Shown: positions 19,701 to 29,641, counted from the stretch's first letter. The stretch is DNA of 64,000 bases from Prevotella sp. HUN102 (GCF_000688375.1 NZ_JIAF01000003.1:248001-312000); one strand, 5' to 3'. Made by a program: numbers and translations. Notes: a model not told the origin generated them from the sequence alone.

Positions 19701-19778
19701 TCCACCATAGACAGGGAACGAGGGCTTGCCTATCCCTTTGCAAACGTCTACGAACTGGGGATAAACATCAGACTATAA
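16758..19778 (+). pseudogene. SusC/RagA-like TonB-dependent receptor, interrupted by one TAG
   Basis: The whole frame is 1007 codons with a single in-frame TAG at 17052 (codon 99). Before it come a signal peptide (QIAVLVILFSWVVVPRCLAQ) and a carboxypeptidase-regulatory-like domain (KVYGNVCSSDGLPMEKVCI). After it, in the same frame, come the TonB box/plug (LDEVVVTGYVNRN, then SVLKDAAATAYYGSKAANG) and the full barrel ending YELGINIRL. No second lesion is visible, so the break is recent, suppressed, or a base-call error. Intact relatives import oligomers across the outer membrane with the SusD lipoprotein encoded next. The SusD gene begins seven bases later. If TAG terminates, no receptor is made from this copy. 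Confidence 0.9.
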
Positions 19779-19785
19779 GTAAGAT

Positions 19786-21189
19786 ATGACACACCGAATA
19801 TACAGCATTCTCATAGCCATCCTCGCAAGCACGGTCTTCGCGGGATGCGGCTTTGTGGATATAGACACGCCCGGAATGGTGAACGATGAGCGGATGTACG
19901 AGGACGAACAGGGCTTCAGGGATGCGCTCACGGGCATCTATGCCACGATGGCGAAGCCGTCTCTGTATGGCAACAGGTTGTCGTTCGGATTCATCGACGA
20001 GATAGCGCAGCTCTACTACAACGACAATGAAGCCACGCAAACTCCACTTACGAAAACCTACGACCTGCAATACCGGGACGTGGACGTGAGAAAGCAGATA
20101 GACCAGATATGGGAACGCGCCTTCTTCGCCGTGTACAGCATCAACAGTATGCTGAAACATATCGACACGGAATCCTTTCCCAATGCCCGCTACTACAAGG
20201 CCGAGGGACTTGCGCTCCGAGCAATGCTGCACTTCGATATGCTGAGGCTCTTCGGGCGCAATGCCAATGAGACGTCTTCGTTGGCGATTCCCTACGTTAC
20301 CGTGGCGGGCAATCAGCCCACGGAACGGCTCACGGTGGGCGAATGTGCCGAAAGAATCGTCGCCGACCTCGAGGAAGCCGATGCCATTATGCAGAACGCG
20401 GCAGACGCCGAAAGATGCAACGACGTGCTCTATATGAACCGTTTCGCCGTGAAGGCACTGCTGGCAAGAGTCTGTAACTGGATGGGCGAGAAGGAAAAGG
20501 CTGCCGCGTATGCGCAATCGGTCATCGACGGCAAGTACAAGCTCGCCGAAGAGGAGGAAGTGCTCCAGTTGTTTATGGGTTACAGCGCAAAGACCGAGTG
20601 CATCTGGGCACTGAACACGACGAAAGCCATCTTCGACGTGAAGCAGCTTTTCTATCCGGCGCGCAGCACTTCAAGCTGCAATATGGTGCGAAACAATTAC
20701 AGAGAGATCTTCAAAACCTCCACCTTCACGGCCGTCAACAACGATTACCGCTTTCAGGCCTACTTCACGCAGACGGACTGGGGGCGTCCGATAACGGCCT
20801 TTACCAAGCTCTACGACAAGCATTTCGACGAAAAGCAGCAATGGGAAAAGGACCGTGTGCCGGGCATCAATATGATAAGGTTGCCCGAAATGTACTATAT
20901 CCTCGCCGAATGCCTCTATGAGAAGAATCCACAGGGAAGTCTCGACGCCCTGAACACCGTGATTACGGCGCGCGGGCTTCAGCCTCTGAAACTCACGGAC
21001 ATAAGCACCGGGGAGGCTTTCAGGCGTTGCCTGATGGACGAAATCACGAAGGAATATTGGGGCGAGGGCCAGATATTCTTTGCCCACAAGCATTTGCAGC
21101 TCCCTATGAACGGGCTGAACGGAAAGTATTTCGCCGTCAGCGACGAAACGTTCGTGCTGCCCTTGCCCGACAGCGAAATTAAAGATTAA
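19786..21189 (+). CDS. SusD/RagB-family nutrient-binding lipoprotein
   Basis: A 467-residue surface lipoprotein that caps the SusC-type receptor and binds the substrate. The signal peptide ends in a lipobox (STVFAGCG). The SusD-typical start DIDTPGMVNDERMYEDEQGFRDALTGIYA and helical TPR-like segments (YYKAEGLALRAMLHFDMLRL) are present, as is the C-terminal SusD region (MIRLPEMYYILAECLYEKNP). It is seven bases from the broken SusC gene and seven from the DUF4843 gene, so all three are one operon. It is intact, but would be without its partner unless the TAG is read through. Confidence 0.93.
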   Translation: MTHRIYSILIAILASTVFAGCGFVDIDTPGMVNDERMYEDEQGFRDALTGIYATMAKPSLYGNRLSFGFIDEIAQLYYNDNEATQTPLTKTYDLQYRDVDVRKQIDQIWERAFFAVYSINSMLKHIDTESFPNARYYKAEGLALRAMLHFDMLRLFGRNANETSSLAIPYVTVAGNQPTERLTVGECAERIVADLEEADAIMQNAADAERCNDVLYMNRFAVKALLARVCNWMGEKEKAAAYAQSVIDGKYKLAEEEEVLQLFMGYSAKTECIWALNTTKAIFDVKQLFYPARSTSSCNMVRNNYREIFKTSTFTAVNNDYRFQAYFTQTDWGRPITAFTKLYDKHFDEKQQWEKDRVPGINMIRLPEMYYILAECLYEKNPQGSLDALNTVITARGLQPLKLTDISTGEAFRRCLMDEITKEYWGEGQIFFAHKHLQLPMNGLNGKYFAVSDETFVLPLPDSEIKD

Positions 21190-21196
21190 GGACGAA

Positions 21197-21892
21197 ATGG
21201 AAACAAAGATGAAACACAGACCCCTCTTTTCGGTGCTCTCCCTGCTCGTCTGCATCGGATTCACAGCCTGCAATCAGGCCGACAGCTTCGAGTATGAGGG
21301 CGAGACAGGCATCTGTTTCGATGCAAAGACGTATCAGATGCGGTGCGGCAGTCTGCCGTATTCCGTGGAAGAACCCACGTTCGCCCTGCCCCTGTCGCTC
21401 ATCGGGCACGGAAGCGGCACCGACCGGGGCTATACCCTGAGCGTCGTGGATTCGCTTACCACGGCAAAGGAGGGCACGCACTATGCCCCTTTCGCTGCCG
21501 AACGCACGCTGAAAGCCGGACAGTTCAGGGACACCCTGTGGATAAAGATACTGAGAAAGAATCTCGACGACGGGCAGACGTACCGGCTCACGCTGAGAAT
21601 CAGCCCACAGTCGCAGCTCAAGGCAGCCCTTCCCGCCCAGAGTGTGGTGAGCATTCAGTTCGACAACAGGCTGGATATGCCCACGTGGTGGCCTGCGGTG
21701 GCCTATTGGTTGGGCGAGTACAACATACGCAAGTATCAGAAGTTCATAGAGCTGAACGGCAGTCCTGTAACGGCCGAACAGATGGAAGAGAGAAAATACG
21801 AATATCTGCGCATCTTCCGAAAAGTGAAGGAATACTTCGAGGCACATCCCGAGGAGGGAGTTGTCTTCCCGAACGTGCATTGGGAGGTATAG
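21197..21892 (+). CDS. DUF4843-type lipoprotein
   Basis: A 231-residue lipoprotein (lipobox VCIGFTACN) of the DUF4843 type, a family regularly encoded behind SusC/SusD pairs and thought to be a surface accessory. The family-like segments are the early ICFDAKTYQMRCGSLPYSVEE strand region, KEGTHYAPF and GQTYRLTLRISPQ. MKHRPLF, four codons in, is an alternative start. It ends in TAG, with a TGA in frame 24 bases on. Role on the surface is inferred from context; the ligand is unknown. Confidence 0.8.
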   Translation: METKMKHRPLFSVLSLLVCIGFTACNQADSFEYEGETGICFDAKTYQMRCGSLPYSVEEPTFALPLSLIGHGSGTDRGYTLSVVDSLTTAKEGTHYAPFAAERTLKAGQFRDTLWIKILRKNLDDGQTYRLTLRISPQSQLKAALPAQSVVSIQFDNRLDMPTWWPAVAYWLGEYNIRKYQKFIELNGSPVTAEQMEERKYEYLRIFRKVKEYFEAHPEEGVVFPNVHWEV

Positions 21893-22001
21893 CCCGTGCA
21901 TCGGATGCGATGAATTTGCCAACTGCTGAAAAATGATATAAAACTCAAATGATATGTGTTTCATAAGTGATTGATAATCAGGTTTTAAAACCTTGCGTTT
22001 C

Positions 22002-22075
22002 AAACGTGCGAAGATTGCACTCCATTCTTCGCACGTTTACATCGCATTCTTGCGAAGAATGGAATGCAATCTTCG
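22002..22075. repeat. family 1 alternating inverted repeat
   Basis: AAACGTGCGAAGATTG, CATTCTTCGCACGTTT and further GCGAAGAATGG/CAATCTTCGG units. It is the only recognisable content of the 369-base gap inside the SusC/D locus, and is preceded by TGATAATCAGGTT, which also precedes other copies. Confidence 0.85.
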
Positions 22076-22261
22076 GTTACTTGCAATTCGCATTTCTGTC
22101 AGCCTGAAAATGAGCATTGAGAGACTGAATCTGAACGATGCAGTTGAGTGGGGGAAATCAGGGAAGAAAGTGCGGTGAAGCAAGCAGCGGCAGATGGGAT
22201 TTATTCACTTGATAAAGAAAACGACAGGAATTTTAGACAAGATAATTAAAACTATAAACTA

Positions 22262-23785
22262 ATGAAAATTCAAAAACTGGGGCACTTGTGCCTGCTTTTA
22301 TTCTGCTGCCTGATGGCAGCCTGTTCCGACAGCAACGACGAACCGACAAAGAAGGGAGAAGAACCGAAACCGTTGTCCAAGGAGATTAAGATAACCGGAA
22401 TTGAGGAAGCGTACAGCGTAAAACTGGGAAACAAGCTGATGATTGCGCCGAAGATTGAGAATCCTTCCAATCTGAAGCTCACCTATGAGTGGGGAATCAA
22501 TTACAGCAAGGTGGGCGATGCGGCATCGCTCAACTATGAATGCACCACACCCGGCAAGTATTCGGGCTACGTGAAGGTGCAGACGGAAGAGGGAACGGCG
22601 CAGATAAAAGAGTTTCTGCTCTACGTCTACTCGGACTACGACCAAGGACTGCTGCTCTATACCGAGACCGACGGACAGGCACGACTGGGCTACAAGTCGC
22701 TCAACGAGCTTGAGATACCTGCCGTGGCCGATGTTTTCGCCGAGAACAATCCCGGATTGCAGTTGGGAAAAGAGCCGTTGGCACTTGCGTGGACGGGAGA
22801 GGGGAAGACCAACCTCGTAACCTTCGACGACAATGAGGGCACGGAGGTAGTGCTGGCAAGTGGAAACCCACAGAAGGTTTACCTCCTTGACGCAACAACG
22901 ATGAAAGTGAAGACGGAAGTTGCCTACAACGGCGAGGGCACGTTTGCGCCAAACGTGGCGTATGCACCCTACGGCAGCCAGAACTTCCTGTGGAACAAGG
23001 ACCATCAGGTGGTTTATTTCGTGGGTGGAGGCCGCGACTATCTTATGACGGCCGAGCATCAGTTCATCGTCGGTAAGCGCAGACACCAGATACCGTCTTA
23101 CGCCAAGATAGCCGATATGAACTGTACGCTCATTACCAATCCTATGGATATGGTGCGCGTTTACTTCGACACGGCCACCCACCACCTTATATATATAGGA
23201 GGCATCCGTGGTATGGTGGAAAGCAAGATTGCGTGCAACGTTTCCCCGATGGCACTTCTTGCCTGCAGCGGACACTATGCCGATGCCAATGCCGACCACC
23301 GCTATGAGCCGGGTCAGTTGCTTTTCGTGGGGCACAACGGCGGCAATGTTAGTATCTATCACTTTGCGCCGGCGGCAAACAAGGCCGAGGAAGTGCTCAT
23401 CAGCGAAACTTCGGCAAGCGGACACATTGCTTCCACCGACGCCCTCGGCGTGAATCCCATCAAGCCGTTCCTCTATTATGGAAACAAGAAAGGCGAGATA
23501 TTCATCTACAACTACGAGGGCAGGAATTTTTCCGACAAGGCTTACGCAAGTCTCGGCGAGGAATACGATATCAGGAAGATAGTATTCAATCCCTATAATC
23601 CCTCGCAGATGTACGTAGCCGCGCAGAATACGAAGGCTGCGGCCAATGAGTCGGCCACGATTTTCGTGCTCGACGTGAGCAGCAACGCCACGGCAAAGGT
23701 ATTGTACACAGGAAGCAAACTCGGCGGAACCATCCGCAACCTTATCTACAAAGGCAACGGCAAGGAAATGCAGCCGAGAAAGTAA
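22262..23785 (+). CDS. PKD-like family lipoprotein of the SusC/D locus
   Basis: A 507-residue surface lipoprotein (lipobox CLMAACSD). After a Glu/Lys-rich linker it has a PKD-like beta domain (about 40-125, with NPSNLKLTYEWGINYS and YSGYVKVQTEEGT), then a long region of repeated beta strands that resembles a propeller (GNVSIYHFAP, GEIFIYNYEGRN). Proteins annotated as PKD-like family lipoproteins typically sit behind SusC-SusD-DUF4843, as here. It lacks known catalytic motifs and probably binds the substrate or assists the receptor. Confidence 0.8.
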   Translation: MKIQKLGHLCLLLFCCLMAACSDSNDEPTKKGEEPKPLSKEIKITGIEEAYSVKLGNKLMIAPKIENPSNLKLTYEWGINYSKVGDAASLNYECTTPGKYSGYVKVQTEEGTAQIKEFLLYVYSDYDQGLLLYTETDGQARLGYKSLNELEIPAVADVFAENNPGLQLGKEPLALAWTGEGKTNLVTFDDNEGTEVVLASGNPQKVYLLDATTMKVKTEVAYNGEGTFAPNVAYAPYGSQNFLWNKDHQVVYFVGGGRDYLMTAEHQFIVGKRRHQIPSYAKIADMNCTLITNPMDMVRVYFDTATHHLIYIGGIRGMVESKIACNVSPMALLACSGHYADANADHRYEPGQLLFVGHNGGNVSIYHFAPAANKAEEVLISETSASGHIASTDALGVNPIKPFLYYGNKKGEIFIYNYEGRNFSDKAYASLGEEYDIRKIVFNPYNPSQMYVAAQNTKAAANESATIFVLDVSSNATAKVLYTGSKLGGTIRNLIYKGNGKEMQPRK

Positions 23786-23830
23786 TGAGAAATCTATATT
23801 CTTAACAACTAAATTTAAAAACATAAACAG

Positions 23831-25687
23831 ATGAGAAAATTTACATTTATCGTAGCCTTGGCACTCGCGCTGAGCGCAAATGCCAATATGGTTCACGGAA
23901 GCATTATGTCTGTTGAGCATTTTGCTCCTGCAAACACCCCGACACCGATTCCCTATGGCGTGGTAATCAAGGACGGCGTGATTCTTTCGTGGCCTGCCGA
24001 ACTGATTCCGAGTGACGGAATCATCGTGCTCGACGAGAACATTAAGGGAATTGGGGCGAAAGCCTTTTCCGAAACCCCGCTGAAGAGCATCATTCTGCCG
24101 AAATCTCTGAAGACGATTGAGCCCAATGCGTTCGCCTACTGCAATCTCCTGCAGGGCATCGTGATACCCGAAGGAGTGGAGAAACTGGGCGAAAGCGCAT
24201 TCTATTAGTGCCACGGAATGCAGACCGTATCTATTCCGAGCACCATAAAGACGATGGCACCGAACGCATTCACTATGTGCGACAAGCTCGAGAAGGTGCT
24301 CATAGCGGAAGGATGCACGGTAATCGGCGAGAGCGCATTCTATGGCTGCAATGCCTTGACAGAGATTAAACTGCCTGTTTCGCTGACAACAATCGGCGAC
24401 AATGCCTTCGCAAAGTGTGGAATGTTGCGTGAGATAGCAGTCCCCGGTGGTGTAAGGGCTGTTCTTGCCACCACGTTTGCCGACTGCTCCTCGCTCGAGA
24501 AAGTCCAGTTCACCGGAGGCTTGGAGAGCATTGGGCGTTATGCGTTCAAGAACTGCACATCGCTGAAGACGGTTTCATTGCCCGAAAATCTCACGACGCT
24601 CGGCGATCTGGCTTTCCAAGGCTGTGCCGCGCTGGAGAATATTGCGATGCCTAAGACGCTTTCGGAAATCGGAAGCTCTCTGTTTCAGGACTGCATTGCG
24701 CTCAAGAGCGTAGTGATTCCCGAGGGAGTGAAGACCATTCACGTGAGCGCGTTCAAGGGTTGCAAGGCTCTTGAGGCGATTACGCTCCCCGAAGGCGTGA
24801 AGGAAATAAAGCATTCGGCCTTTCTTAATTGCATTTCCCTTCAGACAATCGAACTGCCTTCTACGCTCGAACAGATTGCGCTGAACGCTTTCACAGGTTG
24901 CGGCGCAATAGAGAAGGTGAGCTGCAAGTCGGTAGTTCCTCCATCAGTACACAAGAGCAGCTTCAACAAGACACCAGGAACGAAGAAACTCTTTGTGCCG
25001 GCTAAGGCCATTGAAGACTATAAGGAGGCGTGGAAGGATTTCAACTTCGCAGTAATTGAGCCTATCAAGGAGGAAACTCCGGAGAATCCCGGCACGGAAA
25101 TGCCCAATGAAGGCAATGTAGCTGTCTACGATTTCGATGCCAATCCTTGGAAACTGGCGACCTCGACCGTGGGCGACGATCCTGAAGTTGGGCGCATTCT
25201 CGACGGCGAAGTGCTTGAAGTGAACGGCGTGGAACTCACTTTCAAAAAGATAAACAATAAGTATTGGAACCGAATTATGGACGGAACGCTGAAGGCTTAC
25301 AAGCAAAACACTATGACTTTCACGGCTCCTGCCAAGATGGTAATTACTAAAATAGAGTTTGCCAACAAGCCTTACCACTGCGATCTGAAGGAAGTGAGCC
25401 AGACGGGCGGCACTTATGGCTGTGCAAATGAGGAAGCAGACAAGCCATACGTTTGGACAGGACGTGCGAGCGTGGTAACCTTTGGTGCGGAATTGACTTC
25501 CATCATCTACAAGATTACCGTAACCGTAGAGAGTGAAGTGGCAAATGCCATTCAGACTATCGGACAAAAGCGTGCCGAGAACGGCAAGGTCTACAATCTT
25601 CAGGGCGTTGCAGTCGGCACGGAAAGCACAATTTCAAGCCTTCCTTCGGGCATCTATATCCTCAACGGAAAGAAGTTTGTAAAGTAA
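23831..25687 (+). pseudogene. BspA-like leucine-rich repeat surface protein, interrupted by one TAG
   Basis: One frame of 618 codons with a single in-frame TAG at 24206 (codon 126). It starts with a signal peptide (FIVALALALSANA), continues with about ten BspA-type LRRs of roughly 23 residues (LxxIGxxAFxxCxxLxxIxLP), has a C-terminal beta domain, and ends in a T9SS type A signal (VYNLQGVAVGTE ... LPSGIYILNGKKFVK). The TAG falls in a repeat: SAFY-stop-CHGMQTVSIPST, where neighbouring repeats read SAFYGCNAL. BspA-like LRR proteins mediate adhesion and coaggregation. Everything after the TAG is intact. Confidence 0.9.
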
Positions 25688-25702
25688 GAGTATAATATCA
25701 GG

Positions 25703-25753
25703 TAAGTTTGTTTGGGTGGTTCGATGAGCCATCTGAACAAACTTTTTTATTTT
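25703..25753 (+). terminator. intrinsic terminator after the BspA-like gene
   Basis: AAGTTTGTTTGGGTGG pairs with CCATCTGAACAAACTT, and TTTTTTATTTTT follows. Confidence 0.85.
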
Positions 25754-25800
25754 TCAGGCATCAAAATAACGACAAATTGTATAAGAAACTAAAACCATTT

Positions 25801-28125
25801 ATGGGAAGAAACATTGCATTATTCTTCCTCTTTTTCCTTTCTGTATGCACGTTCGGGCAGCAGGTATCCCCCGACGAGGCACGCCAGAGGGCATACAGGT
25901 TCCTCAATTCCGGCACTTCCGTCAGTCGCGCACCGGCAAAACGACCTTTGAAACTCGCACTTGCCGAAGCATCTGCCTATTATGTGTTCAACATCGGCGG
26001 CGATAACGGATTCGTAATCGTGTCGGGCGAGGAGAGAACGGAGGACATTCTGGGCTACACCACCTCGGGAACGTTCGACAAAACGAATACTCCCGACAAC
26101 CTGAAATGGTGGCTTGAGTGCTATGAAGAGCAGATAAGACAAATTCAGCGTACCTCTTCGGCCCATCAGTCCACGCCCTCTGCGGCACCGGGAGAAAGGA
26201 TTGAACCGCTCGTAAAGACAGAATGGGACCAAGGGCATCCCTATAATATAAGGTGTCCGAGGGTAAAAAACGCATCAACCTACACCGGATGCGTGGCAAC
26301 GGCGATGGCACAGTTGCTGAACTACCACCGATGGCCCAGCGGGCAGACCTCGATTATCCCCCGATACACCACTTCCAAGCACAGAATAACGATGGAGGAA
26401 CTGCCCGAAACATCGTTCAACTGGCAGCTTATGAAGCAGCAATACAAGGAGGGAGAAACGGGAAAGAGTGCCGAAGAGGTGGCTAAGCTGATGCTGTATT
26501 GCGGTCAGGCCGTGCAGATGGACTATGGCATTGACGGTTCGGGGGCATACGTTGTTGAAGAAGCCTTTGTAAGATACTTCGGATTCGGCGCGGGCGTGAG
26601 CGAGGAACGCCGTGAGGACTATCTGAAAGACGAATGGGAAGCACTCATCTACAACGAACTGAAAGAGCGTCGCCCCGTACTTTTCACGGGAGGAAAGCTG
26701 TCAGGCTCGCACGCTTTCGTGTGCGACGGCTATGACGGCAACGGCAAATTCCACATCAACTGGGGATGGGGAGGCAACGGCGACGGCTTCTTCGCACTCT
26801 CAATACTGAATCCTTCGGTGAAAGGTGCGGGAGGAATAGAGGGTTCCGATGGCTACACGCTCTCGCAGACTGCCCTCATCGGACTGCAAACCACTCCTTC
26901 CGAGCCGAAAGCCATCGAGAGTTTGCTGAAGATAAGAAAGACAGACGTGTATCAGAAAGACTATCCCCGCGACAGAACGGAGGGAAGTTTCAAGGTTCGA
27001 GACCTTGGTTGCGAGCTGCTGAATCCGGGAACATTGATGAAGAGTTTCGAGTTTGCGTGGGCATTCTGCAAGGAAGACGGCACGCAGATAAAGACGTTCG
27101 GGCAGAAACCGTTCACGAATCTGCGCCCCGACTATATTGTGGCAGCCGAGGCTGATGCCGAAATCGGCAAGGAAATAGCCGAGGGCAAATACAAATTCAT
27201 CGCCGTATGCCGCGAACAGGGCAAGACGGAATGGAAGCCCTGCATCGATTCCGACCTGTATTACTTCGGTGTTGAGATAACCAAAAACCGACTGAAGCTC
27301 ACGCCCCACAACGACAACGGCACGGCAATGAAGGTGCATTCGGTAGCGTTCAGCAGTCCGATGTCGGAAAATCTGCCGGTAGAAGTGAAGCTGAATGTAG
27401 AAAACCGTGGCAAGACGAAGAATCCGACGGTTTACCTTTTCGTCGATTTCTGGCTCTATACTGCCGTTGCAAGCAATGTAGACCCCAATACAACGGGAGA
27501 AGTGGTAATGCACTTTACGCCCTCTTCGAGTGGCACTCACAGCATAAAGATCTGTCAGGACGAAAAGGGAAAGGTGGTGCTGCATCAGGAAAATATTGTG
27601 GTTGGCGAGGGAAATGCTGCCAACCTGATGGTAAAGCCCAAGGTAACCAACGCCGATGAGGCCACGAAAAAGCTCAGCGGCAACACCTTCAAGTGCCACG
27701 CAAGCATAGCCAACCTTACCCGTAAGGACTACAAGGACGACTTCTCCTGCATTCTCTACAAGCGGGTGGGCGACTACGGCGTGCCGGTGGACAAGAAAAC
27801 GGTGCAGTTGGAACTCTCTGCAAGCAAGGCAGTAGGGCTCGACTTTGAATTTTTCGACCTTGAACCGGGCGAGGAATACTTTGCCGGTTTCACTTATATG
27901 TCGCGAAATCTGGAAACCGAAGCCGATGTTTCCGACATCTATCAGGTTCCGACGACTGATGGCATAACAGCAATAACCGGTAATGATGCCGATGTGTCCG
28001 TTGCCGTTTACAGTCTTCAGGGCGTGCTGCTCGATAGCGTGAAGCGCACTTCCGTTTCCCAATATCTGCGTTCGCTGCCCCGCGGCATTTATATTGTCGA
28101 TGGCAAGAAAGTCATCAACCCTTGA
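25801..28125 (+). CDS. C10 (streptopain/interpain-type) cysteine protease
   Basis: A 774-residue secreted protease. Signal peptide (IALFFLFFLSVCTFGQ), inhibitory Spi-like prodomain (about 20-115, AYYVFNIGGDNGFVIVSGEE), then the catalytic domain with Cys164 in YTGCVATAMAQLLNYH, His304 in GSHAFVCDGYDG, and FHINWGWGGNGDGFF. A long beta-rich region follows, and the protein ends in a T9SS type A signal (VYSLQGVLLD ... LPRGIYIVDGKKVINP). I chose MGRNIALF because earlier codons cross the terminator. Relatives such as interpain A of Prevotella intermedia degrade haem proteins and complement. It has its own transcription unit downstream of the SusC/D locus. Confidence 0.95.
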   Translation: MGRNIALFFLFFLSVCTFGQQVSPDEARQRAYRFLNSGTSVSRAPAKRPLKLALAEASAYYVFNIGGDNGFVIVSGEERTEDILGYTTSGTFDKTNTPDNLKWWLECYEEQIRQIQRTSSAHQSTPSAAPGERIEPLVKTEWDQGHPYNIRCPRVKNASTYTGCVATAMAQLLNYHRWPSGQTSIIPRYTTSKHRITMEELPETSFNWQLMKQQYKEGETGKSAEEVAKLMLYCGQAVQMDYGIDGSGAYVVEEAFVRYFGFGAGVSEERREDYLKDEWEALIYNELKERRPVLFTGGKLSGSHAFVCDGYDGNGKFHINWGWGGNGDGFFALSILNPSVKGAGGIEGSDGYTLSQTALIGLQTTPSEPKAIESLLKIRKTDVYQKDYPRDRTEGSFKVRDLGCELLNPGTLMKSFEFAWAFCKEDGTQIKTFGQKPFTNLRPDYIVAAEADAEIGKEIAEGKYKFIAVCREQGKTEWKPCIDSDLYYFGVEITKNRLKLTPHNDNGTAMKVHSVAFSSPMSENLPVEVKLNVENRGKTKNPTVYLFVDFWLYTAVASNVDPNTTGEVVMHFTPSSSGTHSIKICQDEKGKVVLHQENIVVGEGNAANLMVKPKVTNADEATKKLSGNTFKCHASIANLTRKDYKDDFSCILYKRVGDYGVPVDKKTVQLELSASKAVGLDFEFFDLEPGEEYFAGFTYMSRNLETEADVSDIYQVPTTDGITAITGNDADVSVAVYSLQGVLLDSVKRTSVSQYLRSLPRGIYIVDGKKVINP

Positions 28126-28160
28126 AACTGACCAGTAAGCAAGTCCACGAAAAACAAATG

Positions 28161-28206
28161 AACAGGAGAGGGATGCCACTGCTTCTTTCTCCTGTTTCTT
28201 TTTCCC
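28161..28206 (+). terminator. intrinsic terminator after the C10 protease
   Basis: AACAGGAGA and TCTCCTGTT form a nine-base stem with an 18-base loop, followed by TTTCTTTTTCCC. Confidence 0.8.
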
Positions 28207-28261
28207 TATCGTTCTTGAATGTGTTGTAAGTTATTGATAATCAACTGTCAAAAACTCTGTT

Positions 28262-28430
28262 TCCATTCTTGCGAAGAACGCATTCCATTCTTCGCAAAAA
28301 CATCGTGCAATCTTCGCAAGATTGCACGGCGTTCTTCGCACAAATGGAAAAGAAGGAGATGGGAAATGGGGAACGGGAGATGGGAAATGTGAGATGGAAA
28401 ATGGGAGATGGGAAATGGAAAATGGGAAAT
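28262..28430. repeat. family 1 copy plus family 3 purine-rich array
   Basis: To 28344: CATTCTTGCGAAGAACG and CATTCTTCGC units with an inverted GCAATCTTCGCAAGATTGC core. From there: GGGAGATGGGAAATG-type words repeated about seven times. It lies in the 544-base gap before fabD, which holds no gene. Confidence 0.8.
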
Positions 28431-28461
28431 GTGCCCCCCCTTTGTTATTCGAGCTGTTGTC

Positions 28462-28559
28462 TTAACTCCTTTTAACTCCTTTGACTCCTTTGACTCCTTT
28501 AACTCTCTTAACTCCCTTAACTCCCTTTGACTCCTTTAACTCCTAAAAATTTAACTCCT
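28462..28559. repeat. tandem TTAACTCCTT array
   Basis: About ten direct copies of a 9-11 base unit (TTAACTCCTT, with TGACTCCTT and TAACTCCCT variants), ending 38 bases before the fabD promoter. Another short family 3 stretch (AAAATGTGAAATG) follows. Confidence 0.85.
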
Positions 28560-28596
28560 GAAAAAGGAAAATGTGAAATGTAAAATGTGAAAACCC

Positions 28597-28627
28597 TTGC
28601 AGTTCGAGCTATTTTTTCTTACCTTTG
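28597..28627 (+). promoter_or_regulatory. promoter of fabD
   Basis: TTG, 20 bases, TACCTTTG, about 42 bases before the ATG. Confidence 0.75.
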
Positions 28628-28669
28628 CAGCCATAAAGAATTATTAATTAAACATTTAAGCAGAAAGAT

Positions 28670-29554
28670 ATGAAAGCATTTGTATTTCCGGGACAGGGAT
28701 CTCAGTTCGTGGGTATGGGTAAGGACCTCTACGAGAACAACCCATTGGCAAAGGAACTTTTCGATAAGGCAGACGAGATTCTCGGCTTCAAGATAACTGA
28801 AATTATGTTTACAGGCACCGACGAGCAGTTGAAGGAAACCAAGGTTACGCAGCCGGCGGTATTCCTTCACAGCGTGATTTCGGCTCTCTGCCTCGGCGAC
28901 GATTTCAAGCCTGCAATGGTGGCAGGCCACTCATTGGGCGAGTTCTCGGCTCTGGTGTGTGCCGGTGCGCTGACTTTCGAGGACGGACTGAAGCTGGTGG
29001 CTGCACGTGCGAATGCAATGCAGAAGGCTTGCGAGCAGAATCCGGGTACGATGGCTGCCATCATCGGTTTGGCAGACGAGAAGGTAGTGGAGATTTGCGC
29101 TCAGGTGGCAGACGGCGGCAAGGTTGTCGTGGCTGCAAACTTCAACTGTCCGGGTCAGTTGGTCATCTCCGGTTCGACGGAGGGAATCAATGAGGCTTGC
29201 GAACTCATCAAGGCAGCAGGTGCAAAGCGCGCATTGCCGCTGAAGGTGGGCGGTGCTTTCCATTCTCCGCTGATGCAGCCGGCCAAGGACGAACTTCAGG
29301 CAGCGATAGAGGCTACCACGGTAAACGCCCCGAAGTGTCCTGTCTATCAGAATGTGGACGCAAAGCCGCATACCGATGCAGCCGAAATCAAGGAAAACCT
29401 CATCGCTCAGCTTACGTCAAGCGTTCGCTGGACGGAGAGTGTTCAGAATATGATTGCCGACGGTGCTGCGGAATTTGTTGAATGTGGACCGGGCACTGCA
29501 TTGCAGGGAATGATCGGACGTATCGACAAGGGCGTGAATGCGCACGGCGTATAA
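28670..29554 (+). CDS. fabD: malonyl-CoA:ACP transacylase
   Basis: This enzyme loads malonyl groups from CoA onto acyl carrier protein for fatty acid synthesis in the cytoplasm. The 294 residues have the N-terminal FPGQGSQFVGMG, the nucleophile Ser88 in GHSLGEFSAL, the Arg of the LVAARANAMQ helix, the catalytic His in VGGAFHSPLMQPA, and the late GPGTALQGM. Length and order are standard. A good promoter drives it alone, not in a fab cluster. Confidence 0.97.
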   Translation: MKAFVFPGQGSQFVGMGKDLYENNPLAKELFDKADEILGFKITEIMFTGTDEQLKETKVTQPAVFLHSVISALCLGDDFKPAMVAGHSLGEFSALVCAGALTFEDGLKLVAARANAMQKACEQNPGTMAAIIGLADEKVVEICAQVADGGKVVVAANFNCPGQLVISGSTEGINEACELIKAAGAKRALPLKVGGAFHSPLMQPAKDELQAAIEATTVNAPKCPVYQNVDAKPHTDAAEIKENLIAQLTSSVRWTESVQNMIADGAAEFVECGPGTALQGMIGRIDKGVNAHGV

Positions 29555-29560
29555 GGGATA

Positions 29561-29641
29561 TTAGACAGTTTACGAGTGAACAAGTAGACGAGTCTCCTTG
29601 TCCACTCGTCCCCCTTGTTCTCTTGTTTCCTGCTAAACTCG
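29561..29641. repeat. family 4 repeat after fabD
   Basis: TTTACGAGTGAACAAGTAGACGAG is followed by its loose complement in CTTGTCCACTCGTCCC and CTTGTTTCCTGCTAAACTCG. It may act as a terminator foldback. Confidence 0.6.

Noticed and set aside
17058..24214. Long minus-strand ORFs opposite the SusC, SusD and lipoprotein genes
   Set aside because: These are shadows of GC-rich coding genes with no motifs, signal peptides or promoters; the plus-strand frames are recognisable families.
28462..28559. A CRISPR array
   Set aside because: The repeats are only 9-11 bases and directly tandem, with no spacers; no cas gene is present.
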